In this document: positions 28,342 through 37,209 of the stretch, one piece after another | Position numbering within the stretch: position 1 is the first letter of the stretch | How the letters are laid out: each line of letters opens with the position of its first letter | Assembly: GCA_022560875.1 (NCBI GenBank) | Contig: JADFSH010000002.1 | Location: forward strand, 26,217 to 90,216 | DNA length: 64,000 nt | Reading direction: 5' to 3' | Origin: Planctomycetota bacterium | Lineage (GTDB): Bacteria; Planctomycetota; Phycisphaerae; Phycisphaerales; SM1A02 | Made by a program: the position numbers and the translations under genes | Notes under the pieces: model-generated | The model's input: only the letters and a program-made list of their open reading frames with translations | What the model was told of the DNA's origin: nothing | Database searches by the model: none

Positions 28342-30039
28342 TTACGAAGACGTGTCAGAAGGCTCCGCGCCGGCGATCAGACTTTGGCCGGTCATTTCCT
28401 CCGGCTGCTCCAGGCCCATCATCGCCAGCAGGGTGGGGGCAATATCAGACAGGCGACCTCCGGAGCGTAGCTCGACTTCCTGCAACGATTTCCCGATGAC
28501 CAGCAGCGGCACGTCATGCGTCGTATGAGCGGTATGCGGACAGTCATGGTCTGAATTCCACATCTGCTCGGCATTGCCGTGATCTGCGGTGACAATGAGC
28601 GAGCCATCCCGGGCGAGGGTCGCCTCGACGATCCGGCCCACGCATTCATCAACTGTCTCGACGGCGCGGATCACCGCTTCGAGCTTGCCGGTATGTCCGA
28701 CCATGTCAGGATTGGCGAAATTGACCACGATGAGAGACTCACAATCATCCGCCCCGAGCCTTGCCAAGACGCCCTGACAGACCTCGGCGGCTGACATCTC
28801 CGGTTTCTGGTCATAGGTGGTCACATCCCGCGGACTGGGGACCAGCAGGCGGCTCTCGCCCTCGAATGGCTCCTCCAGATAGTCGTTGAAGAAAAACGTG
28901 ATGTGGGGAAATTTCTCCGTTTCCGCACAGCGAAATTGTCGCAGCCCCGAGTCGCTCACCACCTGCCCGAGGATGTTTTTCATTTTCGGGGGCTTCTCAA
29001 ACGCGATTGCCGAGACCGGCAGCCCCTGCTCATACGATGTCATGGTGCAGAAGAACAGATCACGTAATTGACGTCCCCGATCGAACCCCCCCTCGCTTAC
29101 GCCATTCCATGCCTGGTCGTCGAGCATGAAAGCCCGAGTGAGTTCGCGGGGTCGATCGCCTCGAAAGTTGAAAAAAATCACCGCGTCGCTGTCTTTTATG
29201 GCTCCGAGCGGCCTGCCGTCTTTCGGGGCGATGATTTGGGTGGGGGGGATGAACTCATCACCAATGCGACTGGTGTCCGCGGGGTGGTCGTAGTAACGCT
29301 GGATCGTTTCCTCAGCCGAGCGGGCGGTCTCAAGGACGCCGCCTTCCTCGGCCAGTAAGGGATGCTGGGTCTCGATTCCGGTGATGCATTGATAGGCCCT
29401 GGCGACCCGTTGCCAGCGATGATCACGATCCATCGCGTAATAGCGGCCACTCACCGAAGCAATGTGTCCCACCCCCCGGTCCTTGAGACTCTCCTCGACG
29501 CGTCTGAGATAACCCAGACCGGTTTGCGGCCCGGTATCGCGTCCATCGGTAATCGCGTGGATAAACAGGCGATCGGACGGAAAATTTAAATGGGCGGCAA
29601 GGTCGATCAGAGCCGACAGATGCTCCAGATCACTGTGGACCTGACCATCGCTGACAAGTCCCAGCAGATGGAGCCGGCTCCCACGCAGAAAGGCATGGGC
29701 GAAGGCCTTGCGGAGGGCGGGATTTTTCTGAAATGAACCCTCCCGGATCGATCGCGTGATCCGGATGATCTCCTGGTCGACGATTCGGCCCGCCCCGATA
29801 TTCTGATGGCCGACTTCGGAATTTCCCATGGTTTGGGGGGGAAGTCCGACTTCTTCGCCGCTGGTCTGGATCAGGGTATTTGGCCAGCGGGCTTCGAGGT
29901 CATCAGCGACCGGTGTGTCGGCCAGTTTGATGGCATTGCATTCATCCTGCCGGGGATTGGGGTTTCTTCCCCATCCATCGCGGATCAGGAGTACGACAGG
30001 AGGGTGGTTTTCCTCGGATTGGGCCATAAGTGGGGACAT
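28342..30039 (-). CDS. gpmI: 2,3-bisphosphoglycerate-independent phosphoglycerate mutase
   Basis: This is a 565-residue cytoplasmic glycolytic enzyme that interconverts 3- and 2-phosphoglycerate. VVLLIRDGWGRNP near the N-terminus holds the first metal-binding Asp. MGNSEVGHQNIGAGR (about residues 70-84) contains the phosphoserine nucleophile. TDGRDTGPQTG is the substrate-binding loop. IVNFANPDMVGHTG and LIVTADHGNAE carry the remaining Asp/His metal ligands. The length is slightly above the usual 510-550. The start is ATG 30039 or ATG 30027; neither has a strong ribosome-binding site. It is divergent from the YggS-type gene, with 85 bases between. A gap of 138 bases leads to the secreted coiled-coil gene on the same strand. 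Confidence 0.95.
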   Translation of the reverse strand: MSPLMAQSEENHPPVVLLIRDGWGRNPNPRQDECNAIKLADTPVADDLEARWPNTLIQTSGEEVGLPPQTMGNSEVGHQNIGAGRIVDQEIIRITRSIREGSFQKNPALRKAFAHAFLRGSRLHLLGLVSDGQVHSDLEHLSALIDLAAHLNFPSDRLFIHAITDGRDTGPQTGLGYLRRVEESLKDRGVGHIASVSGRYYAMDRDHRWQRVARAYQCITGIETQHPLLAEEGGVLETARSAEETIQRYYDHPADTSRIGDEFIPPTQIIAPKDGRPLGAIKDSDAVIFFNFRGDRPRELTRAFMLDDQAWNGVSEGGFDRGRQLRDLFFCTMTSYEQGLPVSAIAFEKPPKMKNILGQVVSDSGLRQFRCAETEKFPHITFFFNDYLEEPFEGESRLLVPSPRDVTTYDQKPEMSAAEVCQGVLARLGADDCESLIVVNFANPDMVGHTGKLEAVIRAVETVDECVGRIVEATLARDGSLIVTADHGNAEQMWNSDHDCPHTAHTTHDVPLLVIGKSLQEVELRSGGRLSDIAPTLLAMMGLEQPEEMTGQSLIAGAEPSDTSS

Positions 30040-30124
30040 TGTACGACCGGGCGGTCTTTGGTTGTTCGTGACGACAAGATGAGACGTGGTTGTGAGTCCC
30101 ACAGTTTGCGCCTATGCTCGGATC

Positions 30125-30928
30125 ATGTCGATGACTGCAAGCAGACGCGTGGAGAAAGAGACAATTCCATCATTACAAGGACGTTACGAAGCGGTTCGCG
30201 AGCGTATTGAGCAGTCCGCTAAGCGTACGGGTCGTCGAGTTGAGGATATCATCCTCGTCGCAGTCACCAAGCACGCTTCATTCGATCAGATCCGTGATCT
30301 CGTCGAACTTGGCCATATCGATCTCGGCGAGAACCGGATGCAGAACCTCGTCCAACGCGCCGCCCAGGTCGAAGAATATCTCTCTCGACTGCACCAGTTG
30401 GGGGCCGGAAAGAAATGCGATGTGCCCAAAGCGGTGCGCTGGCACATGATCGGTACCCTGCAACGGAACAAAGTCCGCAAGTTGCTCCCCCTGGTCAGGC
30501 TGATTCATTCCATTGACTCAATGCGACTCGCAGAGGAGATCCAGATTGCGGCGGGTCGTCGCGATGAAGTTATCGAAGTGCTGATTCAGGTCAATACGTC
30601 ATCGGACAAGAAAAAGAACGGCATCGCGCCCGCGGCGGCGCTGCATGTCATCGAGCAGATCGACACCATGGTCAACATCAAAGTCCGTGGCTTAATGTGC
30701 ATGGCCCCCATGGTCGAGGATCCGGAGGAAGCGAGATCTGTTTTTGTCAGATGCCAGGAGCTTTTTGACGAAATCTCCAGTGAGGGGGCTGTGGATGAGA
30801 AGTTCAATCTCCTCTCAATGGGCATGAGCAACGACTTTGAGGTCGCCATCGAGTGCGGATCGAATCTCGTTCGTATCGGCTCCGAGATTTTCGGTCAACC
30901 CGAGACTATCGAAGCCGATCTCCAATAA
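30125..30928 (+). CDS. YggS/PLPBP-type PLP homeostasis protein
   Basis: This 267-residue protein has the alanine-racemase-like N-terminal barrel. VAVTKHASFDQIRDLVELG contains the PLP-binding Lys, DLGENRMQNLVQ the conserved phosphate-contacting region, and RWHMIGTLQRNKVRKLL the family signature (usually HFIGxLQxNK). IQVNTSSDKKKNGI, GLMCMAPM and LSMGMSNDFEVAIECG complete it. Family members bind PLP but have no catalytic activity and buffer cellular PLP and amino-acid pools. The start is ATG 30125 or 30131; an in-frame ATG at 30086 adds 13 unconserved residues. It is slightly longer than the usual 230 residues because of an insertion after QVEEYLSRL. It converges with the sigma-factor gene, 16 bases away. 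Confidence 0.92.
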   Translation: MSMTASRRVEKETIPSLQGRYEAVRERIEQSAKRTGRRVEDIILVAVTKHASFDQIRDLVELGHIDLGENRMQNLVQRAAQVEEYLSRLHQLGAGKKCDVPKAVRWHMIGTLQRNKVRKLLPLVRLIHSIDSMRLAEEIQIAAGRRDEVIEVLIQVNTSSDKKKNGIAPAAALHVIEQIDTMVNIKVRGLMCMAPMVEDPEEARSVFVRCQELFDEISSEGAVDEKFNLLSMGMSNDFEVAIECGSNLVRIGSEIFGQPETIEADLQ

Positions 30929-30944
30929 CCAACCCCGAGGGTTT

Positions 30945-31790
30945 CTATTGAAAGAATTCCCGTTCCATGTCCTGTGGCGTCAGGCGTGATTTGAGCGTGC
31001 GGATGATGGTGTCGAGTCTCTGGGAAATGCGTGATTCGGAGCAGCCGAGGGTGATGCCGACCTCCCTCATGGTCATGGACTCGTAGTAATAGAGGACGAC
31101 GATGAGACGATCCCGGCGATCAAAGCCGTGGGTAAGCCAGTGCCTCAAGTCGTTCTTCTCCAGTCGGTAGAGAGGTGCCCGTTCATGTTGATCGATGAAA
31201 CTGTCCATGGCATCGCCTTCATCGTTCTGATCCGTGGACGATTGGGCGGTGTTGAAGGACACGGTGGCAGGGGGGGATCCCTGGAGAATCATCTGTCGGA
31301 GGGTGGATTCGGGCAGGTCGAGTTGATCTTTCAGTTCTGTCGCATCCGGCGGTCGTCCGTGGGATTTGCGGAAATCCTCGATGGCCCTGCGAACTCGTTT
31401 GGCCCGGGAACGCATCAACCGGGGCATGGGGTCGGTTGATCGAAGATAGTCCTGCATGGCCCCGTAAATACGACGGGAGGAGAAGGTTTCGAACTTGACC
31501 CCCCGATTTTCATCAAATCGATCAATCGCTTCGACCAACCCCAGGTATCCCTGTTGGGTGAGGTCATCGACATCCACCTGTACCGGGAGTGTCGCCCGCA
31601 TACGCTCGGCGATGCGACGGACATGACCACTCATATAGTGCGTGATCAGGCGGTTACGCGACGACTCAGACCGACGTCGCCGGTAATCGCCCCAGATGTG
31701 ATCAATGGGGGCGCGATCAGTGACGGGTTTCTTTCGCAGCGTATCGGGCGCAGCGCCATGATTGGCTCGGCCCGCCAGAGCGGTCGGCAT
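30945..31790 (-). CDS. FliA-family (sigma-28-like) RNA polymerase sigma factor
   Basis: This is a 281-residue sigma-70-family protein. Region 2 is VDVDDLTQQGYLGLVEAIDRFD followed by VKFETFSSRRIYGAMQDYLR, the FliA/WhiG signature with RRI-GAM-DYLR. Region 3 covers about residues 130-175. Region 4 (about 225-275) has the HTH YYYESMTMREVGITLG and CSESRISQRL. FliA-type factors direct RNA polymerase to flagellar and motility promoters; no flagellar structural genes are in this window. Its usual antagonist FlgM may be encoded at 47390. AGGGAAG precedes ATG 31790. It could instead be a general group 3 factor for another regulon; the region 2 signature favours FliA. Confidence 0.88.
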   Translation of the reverse strand: MPTALAGRANHGAAPDTLRKKPVTDRAPIDHIWGDYRRRRSESSRNRLITHYMSGHVRRIAERMRATLPVQVDVDDLTQQGYLGLVEAIDRFDENRGVKFETFSSRRIYGAMQDYLRSTDPMPRLMRSRAKRVRRAIEDFRKSHGRPPDATELKDQLDLPESTLRQMILQGSPPATVSFNTAQSSTDQNDEGDAMDSFIDQHERAPLYRLEKNDLRHWLTHGFDRRDRLIVVLYYYESMTMREVGITLGCSESRISQRLDTIIRTLKSRLTPQDMEREFFQ

Positions 31791-31941
31791 TGGCTTCTTC
31801 CCTGAAGTCCAGATTTACCACGTAAGGCGTTTTGTCGTCGTTTGTCAGCCTGCATCCTGCCGGCTTGTTGATCACGACGCGCGACCTCAATGATCACTTC
31901 GGCAGGTGGTGTGGAGCTTCACCAAAGAGCCTTTTATATGC

Positions 31942-31966
31942 AAAAAACCCGTCCCTTTCCGGACGG
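31942..31966 (-). terminator. Rho-independent terminator for the membrane-protein pair
   Basis: On the - strand the stem CCGTCC / GGACGG with loop GGAAAG is followed by GTTTTTTG. It lies 79 bases past the stop of the small membrane protein gene at 32045, so it should end that two-gene unit before the divergent-side sigma gene region. Confidence 0.75.
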
Positions 31967-32044
31967 ATCACGCTCATAGTACACCGGCATGTTCGTCAGG
32001 CAGCGGGGGTGTTGCCGCGTCTGACATCGTTGCGCTAAGCGAGT

Positions 32045-32296
32045 TCAATCAACGGGTAGTGCCGGGATGATCCACTGGACGAGGATGAGCAGGGCGATGG
32101 CCAGGCCGATCATGCTCAGGATAATCTGAATGCTCATAATCACTACATTGTGCCAGAAGCGATCCAGCGAGCCGAGTCGAAGCGCCTTATAGATGATGGA
32201 GATGCCGATCGAAAGAGGCAGGATGAGAAGGTACCACCAGTCGTGAAAAAGACTGATCGGATAGAGAAAGGGAATGTAGGACAGGCAGATGTTCAT
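32045..32296 (-). CDS. Small membrane protein, second gene of a coupled pair
   Basis: This 83-residue protein has two hydrophobic segments, about residues 19-38 (WWYLLILPLSIGISIIYKAL) and 50-77 (VVIMSIQIILSMIGLAIALLILVQW). No family is recognised. Its start overlaps the stop of the upstream membrane protein (ATGA at 32293-32296), so the two are made together and may form a complex. A terminator follows at 31942-31966. Confidence 0.7.
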   Translation of the reverse strand: MNICLSYIPFLYPISLFHDWWYLLILPLSIGISIIYKALRLGSLDRFWHNVVIMSIQIILSMIGLAIALLILVQWIIPALPVD

Positions 32297-32787
32297 GTGT
32301 CCGCCCCCCCCGCTTCCTCCGCTCCCCCCGAATCCCTCGAATCCCCGGGATCAGACTTTGGAGCCACCTGTCTCCGGGGTATGAAATGCAGCGCATCGAT
32401 GATGACAATGAGGTTCATAAGACCTGCCAGGGCGATAAACAGGGTTCCCATTTCATTGACCCGGCCCAGGCTCTGGGTTCGCAACTGATCAGGAGCGGGG
32501 AGCTGCTTGATATAGTTCTGATTGATAAAATCAGCGGCAAAGGCGATCGGTCCGCAGAGACCCTGAGCATAGAACCACAGACGATCAGAGCCGGACAGTC
32601 GGTCCACCGCATCGAAACCTCCTACCAGCAGGCCACAGAAGAAGAGGAAGAGCACCCCGATCATAATATAGACACCCCGTTTTTTTTCGCCGAGGCTGAT
32701 ATGACCCAGTCCCGGCCAGATCCAGGCCAGAAATGCTGCCAAGAGGCTAAAACGTGCCTCATCCAGTTGAAATTGAGTATGGTTCAT
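32293..32787 (-). CDS. DUF6677-like membrane protein
   Basis: This 164-residue protein opens with AAFLAWIWPGLGHISLGEKKRG, a glycine-rich hydrophobic hairpin reminiscent of TM2-type proteins. It has further membrane segments at about 42-58 and 118-138 and a polar Gly/Ser/Asp-rich tail. It resembles the DUF6677 family known mostly from planctomycetes; I assign this from memory of the pattern, and function is unknown. The start at 32787 has no clear ribosome-binding site. It is coupled through ATGA to the 83-residue membrane protein. Confidence 0.7.
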   Translation of the reverse strand: MNHTQFQLDEARFSLLAAFLAWIWPGLGHISLGEKKRGVYIMIGVLFLFFCGLLVGGFDAVDRLSGSDRLWFYAQGLCGPIAFAADFINQNYIKQLPAPDQLRTQSLGRVNEMGTLFIALAGLMNLIVIIDALHFIPRRQVAPKSDPGDSRDSGGAEEAGGADT

Positions 32788-32927
32788 ACGAGGGCTTGTC
32801 CGAATACGATCCGTATGGCAACTTTTAACGGTCTAATTGATCGAAGGTCTGTAAGACAATGGGCTAAGATCGCCGAACTCTTTTAGTGTAGCCAATCAGT
32901 TTGAGTCTGCCCGACCAGGAGAGAGCC

Positions 32928-33338
32928 ATGTCTCAAAGCAGCGAAACGCCAAATCACCAGGATCGCAGTCCTGAACGCCGGGAAACCGTCGTCGATCGTC
33001 GGACCGGACTGAAACGTCGTGAGCCGGTCGGGGGTTCTGCCTCCACAAACCTTGAACGTCGCCGGGGGCCCGGGCGTCGTCGCACGGACTTTCTACGGGC
33101 CGCTGAAGAAGGAGAGATGACCCAGGAGCAGTTCATTTTCGTGATGGCCATCGACATCTTCAAGCGGGTGAACGGCAAGACCTTTCCGACTTGGACCGAC
33201 GTTCTGGAGATTATCCGAAAGCTGGGATATCGGAAAACCATGCCCACCGAACTCATTCTGGGAGATCAGGTGGAGGACTGGACGGAGCGCGCCGATGCCC
33301 CGAGCGGCGTATTCAAGCTGACGGAAGATGATGAATGA
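32928..33338 (+). CDS. Conserved hypothetical protein
   Basis: This is a 136-residue cytoplasmic protein. The first 65 residues are rich in Arg and Glu (ERRETVVDRRTGLKRREP, ERRRGPGRRR) and probably disordered. Residues about 68-136 form a compact-looking helical domain (MTQEQFIFVMAIDIFKRVNG, TWTDVLEIIRKLGYRK). The pattern seems widespread in planctomycetes but I know no function. ATG 32928 is chosen because AGGAGAG lies just upstream; an in-frame TTG at 32901 precedes that site. Confidence 0.72.
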   Translation: MSQSSETPNHQDRSPERRETVVDRRTGLKRREPVGGSASTNLERRRGPGRRRTDFLRAAEEGEMTQEQFIFVMAIDIFKRVNGKTFPTWTDVLEIIRKLGYRKTMPTELILGDQVEDWTERADAPSGVFKLTEDDE

Positions 33339-33370
33339 CTATGTGATTCGGTGCGACAGGAAACGAAGCA

Positions 33371-33634
33371 TTATTCCTCTTCAAACCACGCCGTATTGAC
33401 CTCGAGATAATTCTTCCATTCCTCCGGGAGATCTTCCTCGGGAAATATCGCCTGAACCGGGCACTCATCGACACAGAGACCACAGTCGATACATGTGTCC
33501 GGGTCGATGTAGAGCATTTCCGCCGTCTCGAATTTCTCATTGTCCTTGGTGGGGTGGATGCAATCAACGGGGCAGACATCCACACAAGATGTATCTTTGG
33601 TGCCGATACAGGGTTCGGCGATGATGTGAGTCAT
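33371..33634 (-). CDS. 7Fe-type ferredoxin
   Basis: This 87-residue cytoplasmic electron carrier has two cluster-binding halves. CIGTKDTSCVDVCPVDCI has the spacing for a 3Fe-4S plus shared ligand, as in FdxA-type seven-iron ferredoxins, and CIDCGLCVDECPVQAI is a canonical CxxCxxCxxxCP 4Fe-4S motif. The acidic C-terminus (EEDLPEEWKNYL, ending FEEE) is typical. AGGATAG lies upstream of ATG 33634. No partner oxidoreductase gene is adjacent. Confidence 0.9.
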   Translation of the reverse strand: MTHIIAEPCIGTKDTSCVDVCPVDCIHPTKDNEKFETAEMLYIDPDTCIDCGLCVDECPVQAIFPEEDLPEEWKNYLEVNTAWFEEE

Positions 33635-33749
33635 GTCGAGCTATCCTAAATAGGTCATTCGAGGCCATCTCTGGAGGCGGGATTGTAGCGACTTGGGGTG
33701 GTTTTGGGAGAGATTCAATCCGGAAGAAATCGCAAATGAGCGCATGAAA

Positions 33750-33771
33750 CAGGGCCGGTCTTCCGGCCCTG
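33750..33771 (-). terminator. Rho-independent terminator after the histone-like gene
   Basis: A perfect 9-bp stem (CAGGGCCGG / CCGGCCCTG) with loop AAGA on the - strand is followed by TTTCATG. It lies 83 bases downstream of the lysine-rich gene's stop and upstream of the ferredoxin gene, which separates the two transcription units. Confidence 0.7.
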
Positions 33772-33853
33772 TCCCCAGTTCGTGAATCGGGGTGTCTTCG
33801 CCGGCATTCGCTCACAACGTGAGTCGGATGAGCCGGTGGGAAGAAGAATCTGG

Positions 33854-34114
33854 CTACCTCTTCTTGCGGGGACGGGCAGCTTTCTTGCGAGTCGCCTTCT
33901 TCTTGGTGGCCTTCTTCCTGGGAGTGGCCTTTTTCTTGGTGGCCTTCTTTCTGCGAGTGGCCTTTTTCTTGGTGGCCTTCTTCTTGGTGGCCTTCTTGCG
34001 AGTCGCTTTCTTCCTGGTGGATTTCTTGCGAGTCACCTTTTTGCGAGTGACCTTCTTTCGGGTGGCCTTTTTGCGAGTGGCCTTCTTCCTCGTGGCGCGT
34101 TTCTTCTTGGCCAT
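33854..34114 (-). CDS. Histone H1-like lysine-rich repeat protein
   Basis: This 86-residue protein consists almost entirely of short basic repeats (KKATRKKATRKK, KKVTRKK, KKATKKK), giving more than half Lys plus Arg. It resembles the C-terminal tail of eukaryotic histone H1 and bacterial H1-like proteins (Hc1, AlgP, BpH1) that bind DNA non-specifically and compact the nucleoid. There is no globular domain. A near-perfect ribosome-binding site (AAAGGAGG) precedes ATG 34114, and a terminator follows at 33750-33771, so it is a single-gene unit probably strongly expressed. The repeats are encoded by near-identical 15-base units, so copy number may vary by slippage. Confidence 0.85.
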   Translation of the reverse strand: MAKKKRATRKKATRKKATRKKVTRKKVTRKKSTRKKATRKKATKKKATKKKATRRKKATKKKATPRKKATKKKATRKKAARPRKKR

Positions 34115-34246
34115 TGGTATGACCTCCTTTGTACGCTAGCGTGTCGGAGCAAAACGCATAACAAGTAATGGCGGAACGTCCGCAGTAAAATTGTTACCTC
34201 TATCGGACGTCAGGTGATAGTATCTTGATAGAAAAAATTTCAAGTC

Positions 34247-34978
34247 ATGATTGTGGGTACTTCAACAACGACGTCAATTCGACTTGTGGTGACCGGTTCG
34301 GAAGGCCGAATGAGCTCTGCTTTGCGCGCTGTGTCGAGGAAAGACCAAAGGTTTGTTTTGCTTGAAACTATGGGGTTTCGCGGGTGCGCCAAGCGGAAAT
34401 CGCAAGGGGAAAATCATCCCGACAACGCTGATGTCATTGTCGATTTTACAACCGAAGAAGGGACGGCTTTCGCATTGCAAATTGCCAGTCAGGAAAGCTG
34501 TGCATTTCTTGTCGGAACTACTGGTTTAAGTCGCAACATTATTGACAAAATTGAGAATTTCGCCGCTGAACATCCGGTTATGATCGCTCCCAACACCTCT
34601 CTCGGTGCCGTTGTCATGAGATTTCTCGTTTCTCAGACCGCTCGGATTCTTCAAAGTCGTTGCCACATTGATCTTGTCGAGAGGCACCACATGCACAAGC
34701 GCGATGCTCCTTCGGGGACCGCAATTCGCCTCGTCGAGTCAATTCGGGAAAAAGCCGGCATCGAAATACCCCCGGAACGTGTTCATTCCATACGTGCCGG
34801 GGATATCTGTGGCGAGCATGAAGTCGAATTTTCCTGTCCGGGTGAGCGTCTGAAAATTCTGCATACCGTCACTGATCGCAGGGTTTTTGCTCTGGGAGCG
34901 CTGGATGCCGCCGCTTGGCTGTATCAACAACCACCCGGGCTTCACACCCTCGAAGAATTTCTGGGAATCGAACCGTAA
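34247..34978 (+). CDS. dapB: 4-hydroxy-tetrahydrodipicolinate reductase
   Basis: This 243-residue cytoplasmic enzyme acts in the lysine/diaminopimelate pathway. VVTGSEGRMSSAL is the NAD(P)H-binding loop (family GxxGRMG). FLVGTTGLS and APNTSLGAVV follow in the expected order. VERHHMHKRDAPSGTAIRL carries the catalytic His-His and Lys that define the family. ALGALDAAAWL closes it. It is shorter than the usual 250-270 residues, with the region after the first strand compressed. No other dap gene is adjacent. ATG 34247 lacks a clear ribosome-binding site. Confidence 0.92.
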   Translation: MIVGTSTTTSIRLVVTGSEGRMSSALRAVSRKDQRFVLLETMGFRGCAKRKSQGENHPDNADVIVDFTTEEGTAFALQIASQESCAFLVGTTGLSRNIIDKIENFAAEHPVMIAPNTSLGAVVMRFLVSQTARILQSRCHIDLVERHHMHKRDAPSGTAIRLVESIREKAGIEIPPERVHSIRAGDICGEHEVEFSCPGERLKILHTVTDRRVFALGALDAAAWLYQQPPGLHTLEEFLGIEP

Positions 34979-35039
34979 TTGTGTCCCCAGCGTCCAGGAG
35001 CAATTCCGGGATCCGGGATCCCCCAGATCACCGTACGTC

Positions 35040-35558
35040 TCAATTACCCTCAGCGATTGCCAATTCGTCACTCAGCGTTCTGGGCGCAAACAAGTCGGTC
35101 AGATCACTGGAATTGACATAGTTGTAGAGTTCGAGCGTTTCTGCATCTGAGAGGCCGGCGGGCACCCGCGCGCGCACGTTTCCAGTGAACGGGTTGTACC
35201 AGAACTTGGCGCTGGTGGAATCCGTCCCCACTCGTACGGGAGGATGCGTGAGATCCGCCTGAGCTATGCCCGCGATCTCGAGCCAGGGATGAGTGCCGTC
35301 AAGCAATGGATTTTCAGGAAGATCGCCGTTCTCCACACTGAACCATTCGGGATCGATTGTCGTCGGGAAGCCCCGGATACTGACATCAACCCTACCGAGC
35401 GCAGACTGAAGAATGACTTCATTATTGAATCGAATGACATCACCGCGAAGAACCTCACGATTCTGATCCTCCTGCTCGGTGGTGCGATAATACAGCATTA
35501 CCCCGGCGACAACGCCTGAAATCATGATCGCCACCAAACTGTCAATTGCCCATCGCAT
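35040..35558 (-). CDS. Hypothetical single-pass membrane protein
   Basis: This 172-residue protein has one N-terminal membrane segment (residues about 3-22, WAIDSLVAIMISGVVAGVML). A predominantly polar extracytoplasmic part follows, containing FWYNPFTGNVRARVPAGL. The N-terminus resembles those of pilin-like or secretion-associated planctomycete proteins but has no G|F-E prepilin cleavage motif. No known domain. ATG 35558 directly precedes the membrane segment; an ATG at 35597 adds 13 residues. Confidence 0.6.
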   Translation of the reverse strand: MRWAIDSLVAIMISGVVAGVMLYYRTTEQEDQNREVLRGDVIRFNNEVILQSALGRVDVSIRGFPTTIDPEWFSVENGDLPENPLLDGTHPWLEIAGIAQADLTHPPVRVGTDSTSAKFWYNPFTGNVRARVPAGLSDAETLELYNYVNSSDLTDLFAPRTLSDELAIAEGN

Positions 35559-35809
35559 GTTCTCTACTCCGTTTGAGTGTCCTTGACAATGAGGCACTTC
35601 TTCATCCTTAAAAACAGATATATAAGGCCTTCATCCAAGCTGCTCCTCGTTATCTTTCCGAATGCGGTTCAGTCTGTGAGGTCTGGGTTGAGTTGACGAG
35701 GGAGGACCTATCGCGTCTGTCCTGAGCCCGTCCGAGGAAGCAGAATTTCAGGATGCTACGCTGATTATCGGTCTCGTGTGCCTCCACGTTCGCTATCCTG
35801 ATCTGTGAA

Positions 35810-37057
35810 ATGAGTCGAATTCACACCATCCAGCTTGAATGTGGCATGACCCTTGTTACCGAGTCCCTCACCAACGTATCTTCCGTCGCGATGAAATGGC
35901 TTTTGCCGGTCGGATCTGCTACTGATGCTGAAGATGAGGACGGTCAAGCGACCCTTCTTAGCGAGCTGATATTTCGTGGTGCCGGCGAAATGAACAGTCG
36001 GGAACACAGCGATGCCTTCGATCGCTGCGGGGTGGAGCGTTCCTGCGGGGTCCATTCTCATCATCTCAATCTGAGCACTATCCTGACGGCTGGTCGACTT
36101 GACGAAGCCTTGCCGCTCATTTGTCAGATGGTCATCAATCCGACCCTGCCGGACGACGCCTTGCCTCCCGTCAGGAGTCTGTGTCTTCAGTCGCTCGATT
36201 CACTCGAAGACAATCCCCAGCATCTGGTCATGTTGCGATTGAGACAGCGTCATCTTCCGTCACCGTTTAACCGCTCCGGATACGGTCTTCCCGGAGTCAT
36301 CGAGAGTACGACCCCGGAAGCCCTGCGCGACGCCTGGTCAAGAAAATGTCGTCCGCAAAGTTCGATTCTTGGGGTGGCCGGCAGGATCGATCCGGATGAA
36401 CTCGCCCGGCGTCTCGATCGGGCTTTGGCGGGGTGGTCAGGCCGGGTGGAGGAGCCGGTGGAATCCGCATCTCCGGAGCGAGGCACCCTCACCATCCGAC
36501 AACCCACATCTCAAGTTCATATCGGACTGGCTTTTGATGCGCCGCACGAAGCGAGTGAAGATGCCATGCTCGAGCGATTGGCAATCGGGATACTGAGCGG
36601 CTCCTCCAGCGGCAGGCTCTTCACCGAAGTCCGCCAGAAGCGATCGCTCTGCTACAGCGTAGGAGCTTCATATCGAAGCGGGCGGGATTTTGGCATGGTA
36701 ACGCTCTATGCGGGAACAACCCCGGAGCGGGCCCAGGAAACTCTGGATGTGTGTCTGAGAGAAATTCACCGTTTGAGCGAAGGGGTCAGTTCCGATGAAT
36801 TCAGCCGTACCGTAACCTCCCTCAAAAGCAACCTGATCATGCAGGGAGAATCGACACCCGCCCGGGCCGCGGCGGTGGCGCAGGATCATTTTCGACTTGG
36901 ACGTGCTCGATCGCTGGAAGACATCGCCCATCAGATTGATGAGATTAGCCACGAGCAGTTGAACGAATACGTGCACGAGAGGGAAATTGATCATTTCACG
37001 CTCGTCTCCCTCGGCCCGGTGGCATTGGAGATGCCGAAACAGGTTGCGAGTCCCTGA
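35810..37057 (+). CDS. M16 (insulinase-family) peptidase homologue lacking the HxxEH site
   Basis: This 415-residue protein has two M16 repeats. In the first, the zinc-binding HxxEH expected in G-x-AHxxEHxxFKGT is replaced: GQATLLSELIFRGAG lines up with Thr, Ser and Glu at the His, Glu and His positions. In the second, SGSSSGRLFTEVRQKRSLCYSVGASY keeps the Arg-Tyr pair that in M16B heterodimers is supplied by the non-catalytic subunit. The protein is therefore likely a non-catalytic partner that forms the cavity with an HxxEH subunit. No catalytic partner gene is adjacent. No signal peptide is seen. Confidence 0.82.
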   Translation: MSRIHTIQLECGMTLVTESLTNVSSVAMKWLLPVGSATDAEDEDGQATLLSELIFRGAGEMNSREHSDAFDRCGVERSCGVHSHHLNLSTILTAGRLDEALPLICQMVINPTLPDDALPPVRSLCLQSLDSLEDNPQHLVMLRLRQRHLPSPFNRSGYGLPGVIESTTPEALRDAWSRKCRPQSSILGVAGRIDPDELARRLDRALAGWSGRVEEPVESASPERGTLTIRQPTSQVHIGLAFDAPHEASEDAMLERLAIGILSGSSSGRLFTEVRQKRSLCYSVGASYRSGRDFGMVTLYAGTTPERAQETLDVCLREIHRLSEGVSSDEFSRTVTSLKSNLIMQGESTPARAAAVAQDHFRLGRARSLEDIAHQIDEISHEQLNEYVHEREIDHFTLVSLGPVALEMPKQVASP

Positions 37058-37209
37058 TTTCAGCGATGTCATGACTATACGGACCGTCCCCGAGTCCGTT
37101 TCCTGATGGGGCTGGTAATTCGTGGCGGTTATGAATTGATCGAGATGTGGAATCGAGTCGCGATCGATCCGGTTTTGACTTTTCTTCAACGATCGATTCT
37201 CATTGGACT

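Noticed and set aside
33782..34168. Hydrophobic LxxFF-repeat frames opposite the lysine-rich gene
   Set aside because: They are the antisense reading of the KKATRKK repeats, which gives artificial Phe/Leu/Val repeats. They lack a ribosome-binding site, while the - strand gene has a very strong one.
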